Positions 1 through 5,436 of a DNA stretch of 5,436 nt are shown one piece after another. The position numbers and the translations under genes are program-made. The stretch spans positions 4,876 to 10,311 of the forward strand of contig PFEM01000027.1 in the NCBI GenBank assembly GCA_002793635.1, read 5' to 3'. The stretch comes from Candidatus Shapirobacteria bacterium CG10_big_fil_rev_8_21_14_0_10_48_15 (GTDB lineage: Bacteria > Patescibacteriota > Microgenomatia > PFEM01). The notes under the pieces were generated by a model that saw nothing but the letters and a program-made list of their open reading frames with translations, made no database searches and was not told the origin of the DNA. Numbering within the stretch: position 1 is the stretch's first letter; each line of letters begins with the position of its first letter.

Positions 1-450
1 TAAGGGCAGGGCAATATAAGCAGAGAATTTCGTCCGCTCCCCAATAAACCAGCCCTGCAACACAAAAAAATTAAATTGGTAAAGGGTACTTGACGTTAAT
101 CTAAAAATCGGACTGCCCTTTTTGAAAATTGAAGCAAAAAGATAAGCAGATAAACCCATTAACAAAAACCAAAAAACGTAAACAAGCTTTTGCCCTGTAA
201 TTAAATCAAAACCTAAATACGAAGGAACGGCGTCAACAAAATGAATAGGAATCGTTCCCATAATCAGGCTTTGGTCAGCCCCAAAACCTTGCTTTTCGGT
301 CCAAGTGGTCAAACGATTTAACAAAAACGACTTCGGCTCAAGAGGAAAAACATTGTCATGGCCAACCATAATTTGGCCCGGCCGAAACCACAGCAAGGGA
401 GTCAAACTAATAATAAAAATAAAAACTATTTCCCAAAGACGTTTTTTCAT
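1..450 (-). CDS. Polytopic membrane protein, probable GT-C-type glycosyltransferase, N-terminal part
   Basis: Read on the minus strand from ATG at 448-450, the frame stays open for 150 codons to the window edge, so the C-terminal part is missing. A basic start (MKKR) leads into a first membrane helix at about residues 6-22. A long, probably extracytoplasmic loop (23-86) follows, then helices at about 87-109 and 118-136. The first loop contains GHDNVFP with Asp32, resembling the acidic first-loop site of GT-C glycosyltransferases, which use polyprenyl-phosphate sugars outside the membrane. The layout recalls large membrane proteins of the arabinofuranosyltransferase-like (DUF3367) type, but that is recognition by style. 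The gene diverges from a methyltransferase gene 46 bp away. No Shine-Dalgarno sequence precedes the start; a weak promoter lies immediately upstream. Real coding status is fairly sure, exact activity is not. Confidence 0.8.
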   Translation of the reverse strand, partial: MKKRLWEIVFIFIISLTPLLWFRPGQIMVGHDNVFPLEPKSFLLNRLTTWTEKQGFGADQSLIMGTIPIHFVDAVPSYLGFDLITGQKLVYVFWFLLMGLSAYLFASIFKKGSPIFRLTSSTLYQFNFFVLQGWFIGERTKFSAYIALPL

Positions 451-479
451 TGCAAATGATGGGGTTATTCTACTAAAAT
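450..479 (+). promoter_or_regulatory. Putative promoter for the methyltransferase/membrane-protein unit
   Basis: TTGCAA (450-455, four of six to TTGACA) and TAAAAT (474-479, five of six to TATAAT) are separated by 18 bp. The predicted start of transcription is near 486, about 11 nt before the ATG at 497. The -10 sits in TACTAAAAT, which matches TACTAGAAT at the other rightward promoter (3354-3362) in eight of nine positions. It lies directly beside the opposite-facing -10 of the leftward gene. Confidence 0.4.
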
Positions 480-495
480 GGTTCTTAATAAGCAA
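467..495 (-). promoter_or_regulatory. Putative promoter for the leftward membrane-protein gene
   Basis: On the minus strand, TAGAAT (467-472, five of six matches to TATAAT) lies 17 bp from TTGCTT (490-495, three of six to TTGACA). Transcription would begin near 460, giving a leader of about 10 nt before the ATG at 450. The -35 is weak, so this rests mainly on the -10 and the very small gap available. Confidence 0.35.
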
Positions 496-496
496 A

Positions 497-1258
497 ATGA
501 ATTTTAAGAAATTGCTGTCCCTTTCGGAAGCCGTAAAAATTACCGATTTAGAGGCCGCCCAGGCCAGTGCGGCCCACGCCCAAATCATCCAAAAAAAACG
601 ATTTTTAAAGCAGCTCTACACTGATTTTTATCACCGATTCAAAGCCGAAGGCCTTCAGGGAAAAATTGTCGAGCTTGGCAGCGGCGGCGGGTTTATTAAA
701 CAAATTATCCCGCAGGCAATCACTTCAGACCTGGTTAAATTGCCAACAGCAGACCGCCAATTCTCCGCTCTGCAAATGCCTTTTGCCAAAAATTCTGTCG
801 GCACCCTGCTGATGCTTAATGTTTTTCATCATCTTGGTGATCCGCTCAAATTTCTTCAAGAAGCTAGCCGAGTTCTACAGCCTGGTGGGAAAATCATGAT
901 GATTGAACCCGCTAACACTTGGTGGTCGCGGCGGATGTTTAAAAACTGGCATCACGAAAATTTTAATCCGCAAACTGGCTGGCAACAACAGCCCAACCGA
1001 CTAGCGGCAGCCAATGACGCTCTGGCTTGGATCATCTTGAGCCGCGATCGACAAAAATTTGTCAAGCTTTTGCCACAGCTCAAGATTACTAAAATGGAAC
1101 TGCACACGCCTTTGCTTTTTTTGCTCAGCGGTGGTTTGTCTTACCGGCAATTTGTCCCCAATTTTACCTACCGTCTCTTTAAATGGGTCGAATATCTGCT
1201 GCAGCCGCTTAATAATCTTTTGGCCATCTTTATGACCATCATCATTGAAAAAAAATGA
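497..1258 (+). CDS. Class I SAM-dependent methyltransferase with hydrophobic C-terminal tail
   Basis: A 253-residue protein with the Rossmann-type SAM-binding fold of the Methyltransf_11 kind. Motif I is VELGSGGGF (58-66); a later strand and helix carry LLMLNVFHHLGDP (104-116), and LQPGGKIMMIEP (127-138) is the post-motif strand typical of small-molecule methyltransferases. The C-terminal part has an LSGG element (210-213) and ends in a hydrophobic stretch (about 229-250), suggesting contact with the membrane or a lipid-linked substrate. The substrate is unknown; sugar or lipid-linked glycan methylation is inferred from the neighbours. The frame is open back to 305, but that extension is antisense to the divergent membrane gene and does not look like the fold, so ATG 497 is chosen. 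No Shine-Dalgarno precedes it. Its stop overlaps the next start as ATGA (1255-1258), implying one transcript. Confidence 0.9.
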   Translation: MNFKKLLSLSEAVKITDLEAAQASAAHAQIIQKKRFLKQLYTDFYHRFKAEGLQGKIVELGSGGGFIKQIIPQAITSDLVKLPTADRQFSALQMPFAKNSVGTLLMLNVFHHLGDPLKFLQEASRVLQPGGKIMMIEPANTWWSRRMFKNWHHENFNPQTGWQQQPNRLAAANDALAWIILSRDRQKFVKLLPQLKITKMELHTPLLFLLSGGLSYRQFVPNFTYRLFKWVEYLLQPLNNLLAIFMTIIIEKK

Positions 1259-2697
1259 AAAATAATAAAATTATCATTGTTTTATTAACCGCGCTCACTT
1301 GGCATAAAATCCTCTGGCAAACCTTTATGGGCGAGGGTTATTATTATTTTAACCATACTTTCTTTTATGATCCCCAAGGAGGCTTCACAATTATCCAGGG
1401 CTTGCTTCGTTATGATACCGCCGCTCGCCTTATGTTTGACTTTTTGCCGCTCTTTTTTAAAGATCGAGTTTGGCTTTATTTTTTATTTCTTTTTTTGGTA
1501 GTCATTTTAGTTAACTGGCTTTTTTATCGATTTATTTGGCAACTTACCAAAAACCGCCTAATTAGTATTTTGTCCATAATTTTTTTTGTCGCTAATTATT
1601 CCGCCAGCTATGAGATGTTAGCCAGGGGCGATTACCAATTTTTCGCTCAAAGGATAATTCTGTTCCCGTTGCTATTCCTATCTTTTATTTGGTTAACTAA
1701 AAAGCATCTTTGGCTTTCTGTTAGTTTATATACGGTTGCCCTTATTCTGGGCCAGTTTAGTTTATATTTTCTAGCTGTTTTCCCCTTGTACATTTTTTTT
1801 CAATGGCTTCAAAGCAAACAACATTCGTTCTTGCAGTTACTTCAAACATTGCCCTATTTGGTCATCACCGCCTTAATGTTTTTAATTGATAACCAGACTT
1901 ATAACCAAAACTTTGAAATGGTTTGGAATCCGGAAAGCATTGTTTCTAATGTTGTATACCAGTTCCCTTGGGCAATGATCCCCTATCCATTGCTAATAAA
2001 AATTACCAAACAGCCATGGGCGAGGGCAGATTTGGTCAAGCTTGCCTGGCCCCTGGCAGGATTTACTCTCCTGGCCATCATCTATTTCTTTAAACGGCAG
2101 TTAAAATACCGCTATACCCTACTGATCATGGTTCTTTTTCTAATCACCTCCCTCGGGTTGAATGCTTATATTCGGCCAACGCAAGTTTTCCGGATTCACG
2201 GTGAAGGCAGCCGCTATCTTTATGTGCCAGCCATGGCCGCCGCCGGCTTTTGGGCAATTCTTTTCGAAAGCGTTTTTGAAAAAAGATGGCTTGCAAAAAC
2301 GTTAGTTGTTTTAATCGCTGGCTGGTGGTTGTGGAGCAATACCAGCTTAATATGGTCAAAAATGGCGGAAAACCAGCCCCAGCATGAAACTGCCAAACAA
2401 ATCCTGGCTTACTTCAAAATTCATGCACCAGAATTTGATAATAAACTGGTAGTGGTTCCCAATTTAATCGGCTACCACGGAGGCGATTTTTCCCAAAAAT
2501 TTTACAACCCCAGCACTACTTTTCTGCCCATGGCCGCCGAGTGGGAAAAGAAAATCACCTACACTTTTCCTCCGGAAAAACTTTTGGTTTTTACCTATGA
2601 TGCGGCTACAAAAACACTGATCGAGTCCGGAGCACCCTTCCGCCAAATGATCCTAGATGAGCAAACAATTACCGAAGAAGTTAAGCAGTCCTTTTAA
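1255..2697 (+). CDS. Polytopic membrane protein, GT-C glycosyltransferase-like
   Basis: A 480-residue protein with about 11 predicted membrane helices (roughly 5-23, 72-92, 102-119, 129-147, 151-167, 168-185, 195-212, 262-279, 286-305, 321-339, 346-362) and a soluble C-terminal region (about 370-480). Basic clusters (TKNR 98-101, TKK 148-150, FKRQLKYR 279-286, FEKRW 341-345) put the N terminus inside and the C-terminal region outside. The first outer loop (24-70) carries acidic residues E27, D39 and D54, and the loop before helix 10 has GEGSRYLYVP (316-325), reminiscent of the ER-LYLPS segment of TMTC/GT-C transferases. From this I infer transfer of lipid-linked sugar on the outer membrane face, or a related non-catalytic role. 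It shares a transcript with the upstream methyltransferase (4-bp overlap) and has no Shine-Dalgarno, so translational coupling is likely. Family assignment is tentative. Confidence 0.85.
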   Translation: MKNNKIIIVLLTALTWHKILWQTFMGEGYYYFNHTFFYDPQGGFTIIQGLLRYDTAARLMFDFLPLFFKDRVWLYFLFLFLVVILVNWLFYRFIWQLTKNRLISILSIIFFVANYSASYEMLARGDYQFFAQRIILFPLLFLSFIWLTKKHLWLSVSLYTVALILGQFSLYFLAVFPLYIFFQWLQSKQHSFLQLLQTLPYLVITALMFLIDNQTYNQNFEMVWNPESIVSNVVYQFPWAMIPYPLLIKITKQPWARADLVKLAWPLAGFTLLAIIYFFKRQLKYRYTLLIMVLFLITSLGLNAYIRPTQVFRIHGEGSRYLYVPAMAAAGFWAILFESVFEKRWLAKTLVVLIAGWWLWSNTSLIWSKMAENQPQHETAKQILAYFKIHAPEFDNKLVVVPNLIGYHGGDFSQKFYNPSTTFLPMAAEWEKKITYTFPPEKLLVFTYDAATKTLIESGAPFRQMILDEQTITEEVKQSF

Positions 2698-3322
2698 CGG
2701 CCAGAAGCTGGTAAGCGAGGTTTGGAAAAAAATAAACCAATGGTTGTGATAAGGTGGCAAGGAGTCCCCACAAAAACCAGGGCTTAAATCTGATCGTGGC
2801 ACACCCGCCACGAATAAATTTGGCTCCTCTCATACCATAAACTTGATAATCCCGATTTTTAAAATCAGCGACTCGCCAACCGGCGCGGTGAACCTGGTGC
2901 GGGTTGCCCTTCAACGGGTCTTGACCAGTAAAGCCATTGGGCGTCAGCAAAATTACCTTACGACGGGCAATTGTTTCCATTGCCCTCAGCAGCTTCTCCC
3001 CCGCTGGTTTTTCCAAATGCTCAATCAAATCCAAGCAGACAACCGCATCAAAACTTTTTGGCTGGTAAAAATTCGCTAACCTAGTAACATCTCCCAATCG
3101 ATACCGATCATGAATTTTCAATCTTTTGATTTGATTAAGGCTGGGTTGGTGAATATCAATACCCTCACTGGAAAAAGTTTTTTTTACCCTAGCCAGCGGC
3201 GACCAACTCCCGCACCCCACATCCAGGACTGATTTGCATCCAATAAGGGTTTTTGTTAAAGTTTGATAATAATGAGAGTCGGCAAAATCAATAATCTTTT
3301 GCCTAAATCCATTTTTTAACAT
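2681..3322 (-). CDS. Class I SAM-dependent methyltransferase
   Basis: A 213-residue protein on the minus strand. Motif I is VLDVGCGSWSP (32-42), the acidic end of strand 2 is GIDIHQ (54-59, D56 likely binding the SAM ribose), GDVT (77-80) would flank the adenine, and FDAVVCLDLIEHLEKP (91-106) plus ILLTPNG (124-130) complete the core. The middle part (NPHQVHRAGW, 140-149) probably contributes to substrate binding; the tail (181-209) is hydrophobic. It is different from the methyltransferase at 497-1258. The substrate is unknown; a glycan, sugar or lipid-linked intermediate is inferred from context. The frame is open to a TTG at 3340, but ATG 3322 begins the conserved-looking part and sits just below a plausible -10, so it is preferred. 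Its last 17 bp overlap the convergent membrane-protein gene, and no hairpin terminator separates them. Confidence 0.88.
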   Translation of the reverse strand: MLKNGFRQKIIDFADSHYYQTLTKTLIGCKSVLDVGCGSWSPLARVKKTFSSEGIDIHQPSLNQIKRLKIHDRYRLGDVTRLANFYQPKSFDAVVCLDLIEHLEKPAGEKLLRAMETIARRKVILLTPNGFTGQDPLKGNPHQVHRAGWRVADFKNRDYQVYGMRGAKFIRGGCATIRFKPWFLWGLLATLSQPLVYFFPNLAYQLLAVKRTA

Positions 3323-3329
3323 TGGCAAC

Positions 3330-3358
3330 AGTATAGACAAACCCGAGTACTTTTACTA
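3330..3358 (-). promoter_or_regulatory. Putative promoter for the leftward methyltransferase
   Basis: On the minus strand TATACT (3330-3335, five of six to TATAAT) lies 17 bp from TAGTAA (3353-3358, three of six to TTGACA). Transcription would begin at about 3323, next to the ATG at 3322, so the message would be essentially leaderless. The -10 overlaps the -35 of the rightward promoter by two bases, so the two should compete for polymerase. The -35 is weak. Confidence 0.35.
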
Positions 3359-3362
3359 GAAT
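3334..3362 (+). promoter_or_regulatory. Promoter for the epimerase/dehydrogenase unit
   Basis: TAGACA (3334-3339) and TAGAAT (3357-3362) each match five of six consensus bases of a housekeeping-sigma promoter and are separated by the optimal 17 bp; this is the best promoter in the window. The predicted start near 3369 leaves only about 5 nt before the ATG at 3374, so the transcript would be close to leaderless. The -10 lies within TACTAGAAT, shared with the promoter at 471-479 apart from one base. Confidence 0.55.
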
Positions 3363-3363
3363 A

Positions 3364-3375
3364 ATTAAGCTTAAT
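3364..3375. repeat. Perfect 12-bp palindrome over the start of the epimerase gene
   Basis: ATTAAGCTTAAT reads identically on both strands. It covers the predicted transcription start (about 3369) and the first two bases of the start codon at 3374. A binding site for a dimeric regulator is possible, but in AT-rich DNA one or two such palindromes per window are expected by chance. It has no loop, so it is not a terminator hairpin. Confidence 0.4.
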
Positions 3376-4330
3376 GAAAAAAAGAATTTTAGTCACTGGC
3401 GGTTGCGGCTTTATTGGCAGCGAAGTGGTCCAACAACTTTTGAATAAAGGTTATTTTGTCAGAGTGGCCGATAATCTTAGTAAGCCGGAAAGCAGCGTCA
3501 AAAAGGGCTACGAATTTATTAAGGCAGATTTGACCGTGTCCAGCGCGGCCAATAAAGCATTTAAGGGCATCGACATTTGCATCAATATGGCGGCAAAGAT
3601 TGGCGGTATTGGCTACTTTCACAAATATCCGGCAACCATTCTTTCCGAAAACAACAAAATTTATTCGGCCACCTTTGAAGCGGCAGCAAGAAATAAGATC
3701 AATAGGATAATTTACATTTCTTCATCAATGGTTTTTGAGTCGACCAATAAATTTCCTTCGAAGGAAACAGACATCGGCAAAATCCCTCCACCGGCTAGTG
3801 CTTATGGCTTTTCAAAACTGATTGGCGAATGGTATTGCCAAGCTTTCCAAAAAGAATTTGGTTTAAACTACAGCATCTGCCGTCCCTTTAACGCTTATGG
3901 CATTAATGAAGCACCTGGTAAAGAGGTCGGTTATGCCCATGTAATTCCCGACTTGACTAAAAAGATGCTTTCCGGCCAATACCCTATTGAGTTGCTGGGT
4001 GATGGTCAACAAACTCGTTGTTTTACCCACGTCAGAGATTTAGCCAATGGCATTATTGCCGTTATGGAAAGTAAAAAGGCAATTAATCAGGATTTTAATA
4101 TCAGCAACCCTGAAGAAACCGTGATTTTGGACTTGGCTAAAATAATTTGGAAACTAATTGGTAAAAAACAAGCCTTTAGGGCCAAGTTTGTTCCCAGCTT
4201 TACGCATGATGTCAAGCGCCGTGTTCCCAACCCTGGTAAAATGAAAAGATTGCTAAACTGGGAAGCAAAAATAAGGCTAGAAAAAGGCTTGCCCGAAGTC
4301 ATCAACTGGATCAAAAAAAAGCTTCAATGA
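3374..4330 (+). CDS. NAD-dependent nucleotide-sugar epimerase/dehydratase (extended SDR)
   Basis: A 318-residue protein of normal length for extended short-chain dehydrogenases acting on nucleotide sugars. The N-terminal Rossmann domain begins with the dinucleotide-binding TGGCGFIG (8-15); the active site is S116-S118 with Y144-G-F-S-K148 (YxxxK). RPFNAYG (170-176), GDGQQTRCFTHVRDLA (209-224) and the late LLNWEAKI (293-300) are typical of the C-terminal substrate domain. AAKIGGIGYFHKYP (73-86) resembles the corresponding stretch of GDP-mannose 3,5-epimerase more than that of classical GalE, so the substrate may be a GDP- or UDP-sugar; the exact reaction cannot be set from sequence. It is a soluble cytoplasmic enzyme. 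Its stop overlaps the following dehydrogenase start as ATGA (4327-4330), so the two products probably serve one sugar pathway. No Shine-Dalgarno precedes the start; a good promoter does. Confidence 0.92.
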   Translation: MKKRILVTGGCGFIGSEVVQQLLNKGYFVRVADNLSKPESSVKKGYEFIKADLTVSSAANKAFKGIDICINMAAKIGGIGYFHKYPATILSENNKIYSATFEAAARNKINRIIYISSSMVFESTNKFPSKETDIGKIPPPASAYGFSKLIGEWYCQAFQKEFGLNYSICRPFNAYGINEAPGKEVGYAHVIPDLTKKMLSGQYPIELLGDGQQTRCFTHVRDLANGIIAVMESKKAINQDFNISNPEETVILDLAKIIWKLIGKKQAFRAKFVPSFTHDVKRRVPNPGKMKRLLNWEAKIRLEKGLPEVINWIKKKLQ

Positions 4331-5436
4331 AAAGTGTTGCGATTATTGGCATTGGCCGGGTGGGCTTGCCGTTGGGGCTGGCCTTTGCGGAAAGCGGTCA
4401 TAAAGTTTATGGAGTAGACATTCGTGTTGATGTTCTTGCCCAGTTGAACAAGGGCGAGATGCCTTTTATTGAAAAAGGCGCATTGCCCTTGCTTAAAAAG
4501 CACCTGCATAAAAAATTTGTTCCCACCGCTGATTACTCAACAGTTAAAAATTGCGATTATATTGTTTTGACTCTGGGAACACCGGTGGATGAAAACATGA
4601 ATCCCTCGATGGCCCAAATAGACAGCGCCTTAAATAGCCTAAAAGAATATTTTCGACCTCGCCAAACCCTGATCCTGCGGAGTACTGTTTACCCCGGAAC
4701 TACTCAATACGTCAAGTTTTTTCTCAATAAAATTAAAAATATTCAGGTCGGCAAAAATTTTTATTTGGCTTTTTGCCCGGAAAGAATTGCGGAGGGCAAA
4801 GCCATTGAAGAGTTAAGGGAAATTCCTCAGATCATCGGCGGCATTGATAAAGTGAGTGCAAAAAAAGCCATAGAACTTTTTAAGGCCTTTAAAATTACCT
4901 GTTTGTCCACCGATGACTTGAGCGCTGAGCTAGCCAAACTGTTTACTAACATGTACCGCTATATTTCCTTTGCCATTGCTAATGAGTTTATGGTAATCGC
5001 CTCTTCTTATCACCGCGATATTTATGAAATTGTCCGGCTAGTTAACCAGGGCTATAAAAGAGGCGGCTTGGCTGTCCCCGGCTTTACGGCCGGTCCGTGT
5101 CTTTTTAAAGACGGTTTCTTTTTGATTAACGATCTTCCTTTTGCGGACTTAATTTCCACCAGCTGGAAGGTTAATGAGGCGATCCCCCTTTTTCTAGTCA
5201 ATAAAATCAGACAGCGCATGAAATTAGAAAACAAAAAAACTGTTGTTTTGGGGCTTGCCTTCAAGGCTAACATTGACGACACCAGGGAATCATTAAGCGC
5301 TAAAGTTATCAAGGCCCTAGAAAGAGAACGAGCTCAAGTTTTCACCCATGACCCTCTCATCAAGGAGCATAAAGATAATTTGGACGAAAAACTGAAGGAC
5401 GCTGATTTAGTTTTTGTCGCGACGCCTCATAATTGG
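4327..5436 (+). CDS. Nucleotide-sugar 6-dehydrogenase (UDP-Glc/UDP-ManNAc family), C terminus missing
   Basis: The frame runs 370 codons without a stop to the window edge; relatives have roughly 400-440 residues, so perhaps 50 are missing. The enzyme would oxidise C6 of a UDP- or GDP-sugar to a uronic acid in two NAD-dependent steps. The N-terminal Rossmann motif is GIGRVGLP (8-15) with D31 after strand 2; GTPVDE (84-89) and RSTVYPGTT (118-126) follow. CPERIAEGKAIEEL (150-163) and IIGG (169-172) lead to the central helix with K204 and N208. The catalytic cysteine is C258 in TAGPCLFKD (254-262), and FKANIDDTRES (312-322) starts the C-terminal nucleotide-binding domain. All key residues are present. 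The GTPV and PERxxEGKAxEEL signatures lean toward the WecC-like (UDP-N-acetylmannosamine) side, but UDP-glucose or UDP-GalNAc cannot be excluded. It is coupled to the epimerase by a 4-bp overlap and lacks its own Shine-Dalgarno. Confidence 0.93.
   Translation, partial: MKSVAIIGIGRVGLPLGLAFAESGHKVYGVDIRVDVLAQLNKGEMPFIEKGALPLLKKHLHKKFVPTADYSTVKNCDYIVLTLGTPVDENMNPSMAQIDSALNSLKEYFRPRQTLILRSTVYPGTTQYVKFFLNKIKNIQVGKNFYLAFCPERIAEGKAIEELREIPQIIGGIDKVSAKKAIELFKAFKITCLSTDDLSAELAKLFTNMYRYISFAIANEFMVIASSYHRDIYEIVRLVNQGYKRGGLAVPGFTAGPCLFKDGFFLINDLPFADLISTSWKVNEAIPLFLVNKIRQRMKLENKKTVVLGLAFKANIDDTRESLSAKVIKALERERAQVFTHDPLIKEHKDNLDEKLKDADLVFVATPHNW

Noticed and set aside
305..496. Upstream in-frame extension of the first methyltransferase to an ATG at 305
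   Set aside because: It lies antisense to the clearly coding leftward membrane-protein gene, crosses the divergent promoter and does not resemble a methyltransferase N terminus; ATG 497 begins the plausible protein.
2144..2646. Minus-strand open frames at 2144-2359 and 2464-2646
   Set aside because: Low-complexity translations with no recognisable motif, fully inside the 480-residue membrane-protein gene; shadows of its codon pattern.
2701..2711. CCAG-AAG-CTGG inverted repeat as a terminator at the convergent junction
   Set aside because: Only a 4-bp stem with a 3-nt loop, no T-run, and inside the methyltransferase coding sequence.
2843..3079. Plus-strand open frame of 78 codons
   Set aside because: Lies opposite the core of the leftward methyltransferase, with no motif and no initiation signal.
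3323..3340. TTG start at 3340 for the leftward methyltransferase
   Set aside because: ATG at 3322 gives a normal-length methyltransferase and the extra six residues would overlap the probable -10 box.
3389..5312. Minus-strand open frames at 3389-3622, 4087-4314, 4324-4509 and 5052-5312
   Set aside because: All are antisense to the well-supported epimerase and dehydrogenase genes and lack any motif of their own.
1..5436. tRNA, rRNA, riboswitch, CRISPR array, insertion sequence or attachment site
   Set aside because: Non-coding gaps total under 100 bp and neither contains a repeat array, cloverleaf or terminal inverted repeats; no transposase or integrase-like protein is encoded.

Overview
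The window is a compact piece of a bacterial cell-surface polysaccharide (glycan) locus with six protein-coding genes, two of them cut by the window edges. I see no RNA genes, mobile elements, CRISPR arrays or integration signs. Base composition is moderately AT-rich. Genes are tightly packed: two ATGA stop/start overlaps, one 17-bp convergent overlap, and two divergent intergenic gaps of only 46 and 51 bp. The standard bacterial code fits every gene. None of the six starts has a recognisable Shine-Dalgarno sequence. Protein style and compactness suggest an uncultivated, small-genome lineage such as Patescibacteria/Candidate Phyla Radiation, but this is an impression; no phylogenetic marker is present.

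Layout. (1) 1-450, minus strand: N-terminal 150 residues of a polytopic membrane protein that looks like a GT-C-type glycosyltransferase. (2) 451-496: a very short divergent promoter region with back-to-back -10 boxes. (3) 497-2697, plus strand: a two-gene unit of a class I SAM-dependent methyltransferase overlapping by 4 bp with a 480-residue, about 11-helix GT-C-like membrane protein. (4) 2681-3322, minus strand: a second, unrelated class I SAM methyltransferase, tail-to-tail with the membrane protein. (5) 3323-3373: a second short divergent promoter region, with the best promoter of the window (TAGACA-17-TAGAAT) and a perfect 12-bp palindrome reaching into the next start codon. (6) 3374-5436, plus strand: a two-gene unit of an NAD-dependent sugar epimerase/dehydratase overlapping by 4 bp with a UDP-glucose/UDP-ManNAc-type nucleotide-sugar 6-dehydrogenase that runs off the right edge.

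How they could work together (inference): the epimerase and dehydrogenase would make an activated uronic acid or epimerised sugar in the cytoplasm; the GT-C-like membrane proteins would transfer lipid-carrier-linked sugars at the outer face of the membrane; the two methyltransferases, both with hydrophobic C-terminal tails, would methylate the sugar, glycan or lipid-linked intermediate. No single exotic system stands out. The most noteworthy signals are the apparent lack of Shine-Dalgarno sites together with -10 boxes almost touching the start codons, suggesting leaderless or short-leader transcripts, and the symmetric bidirectional promoter at 450-495.
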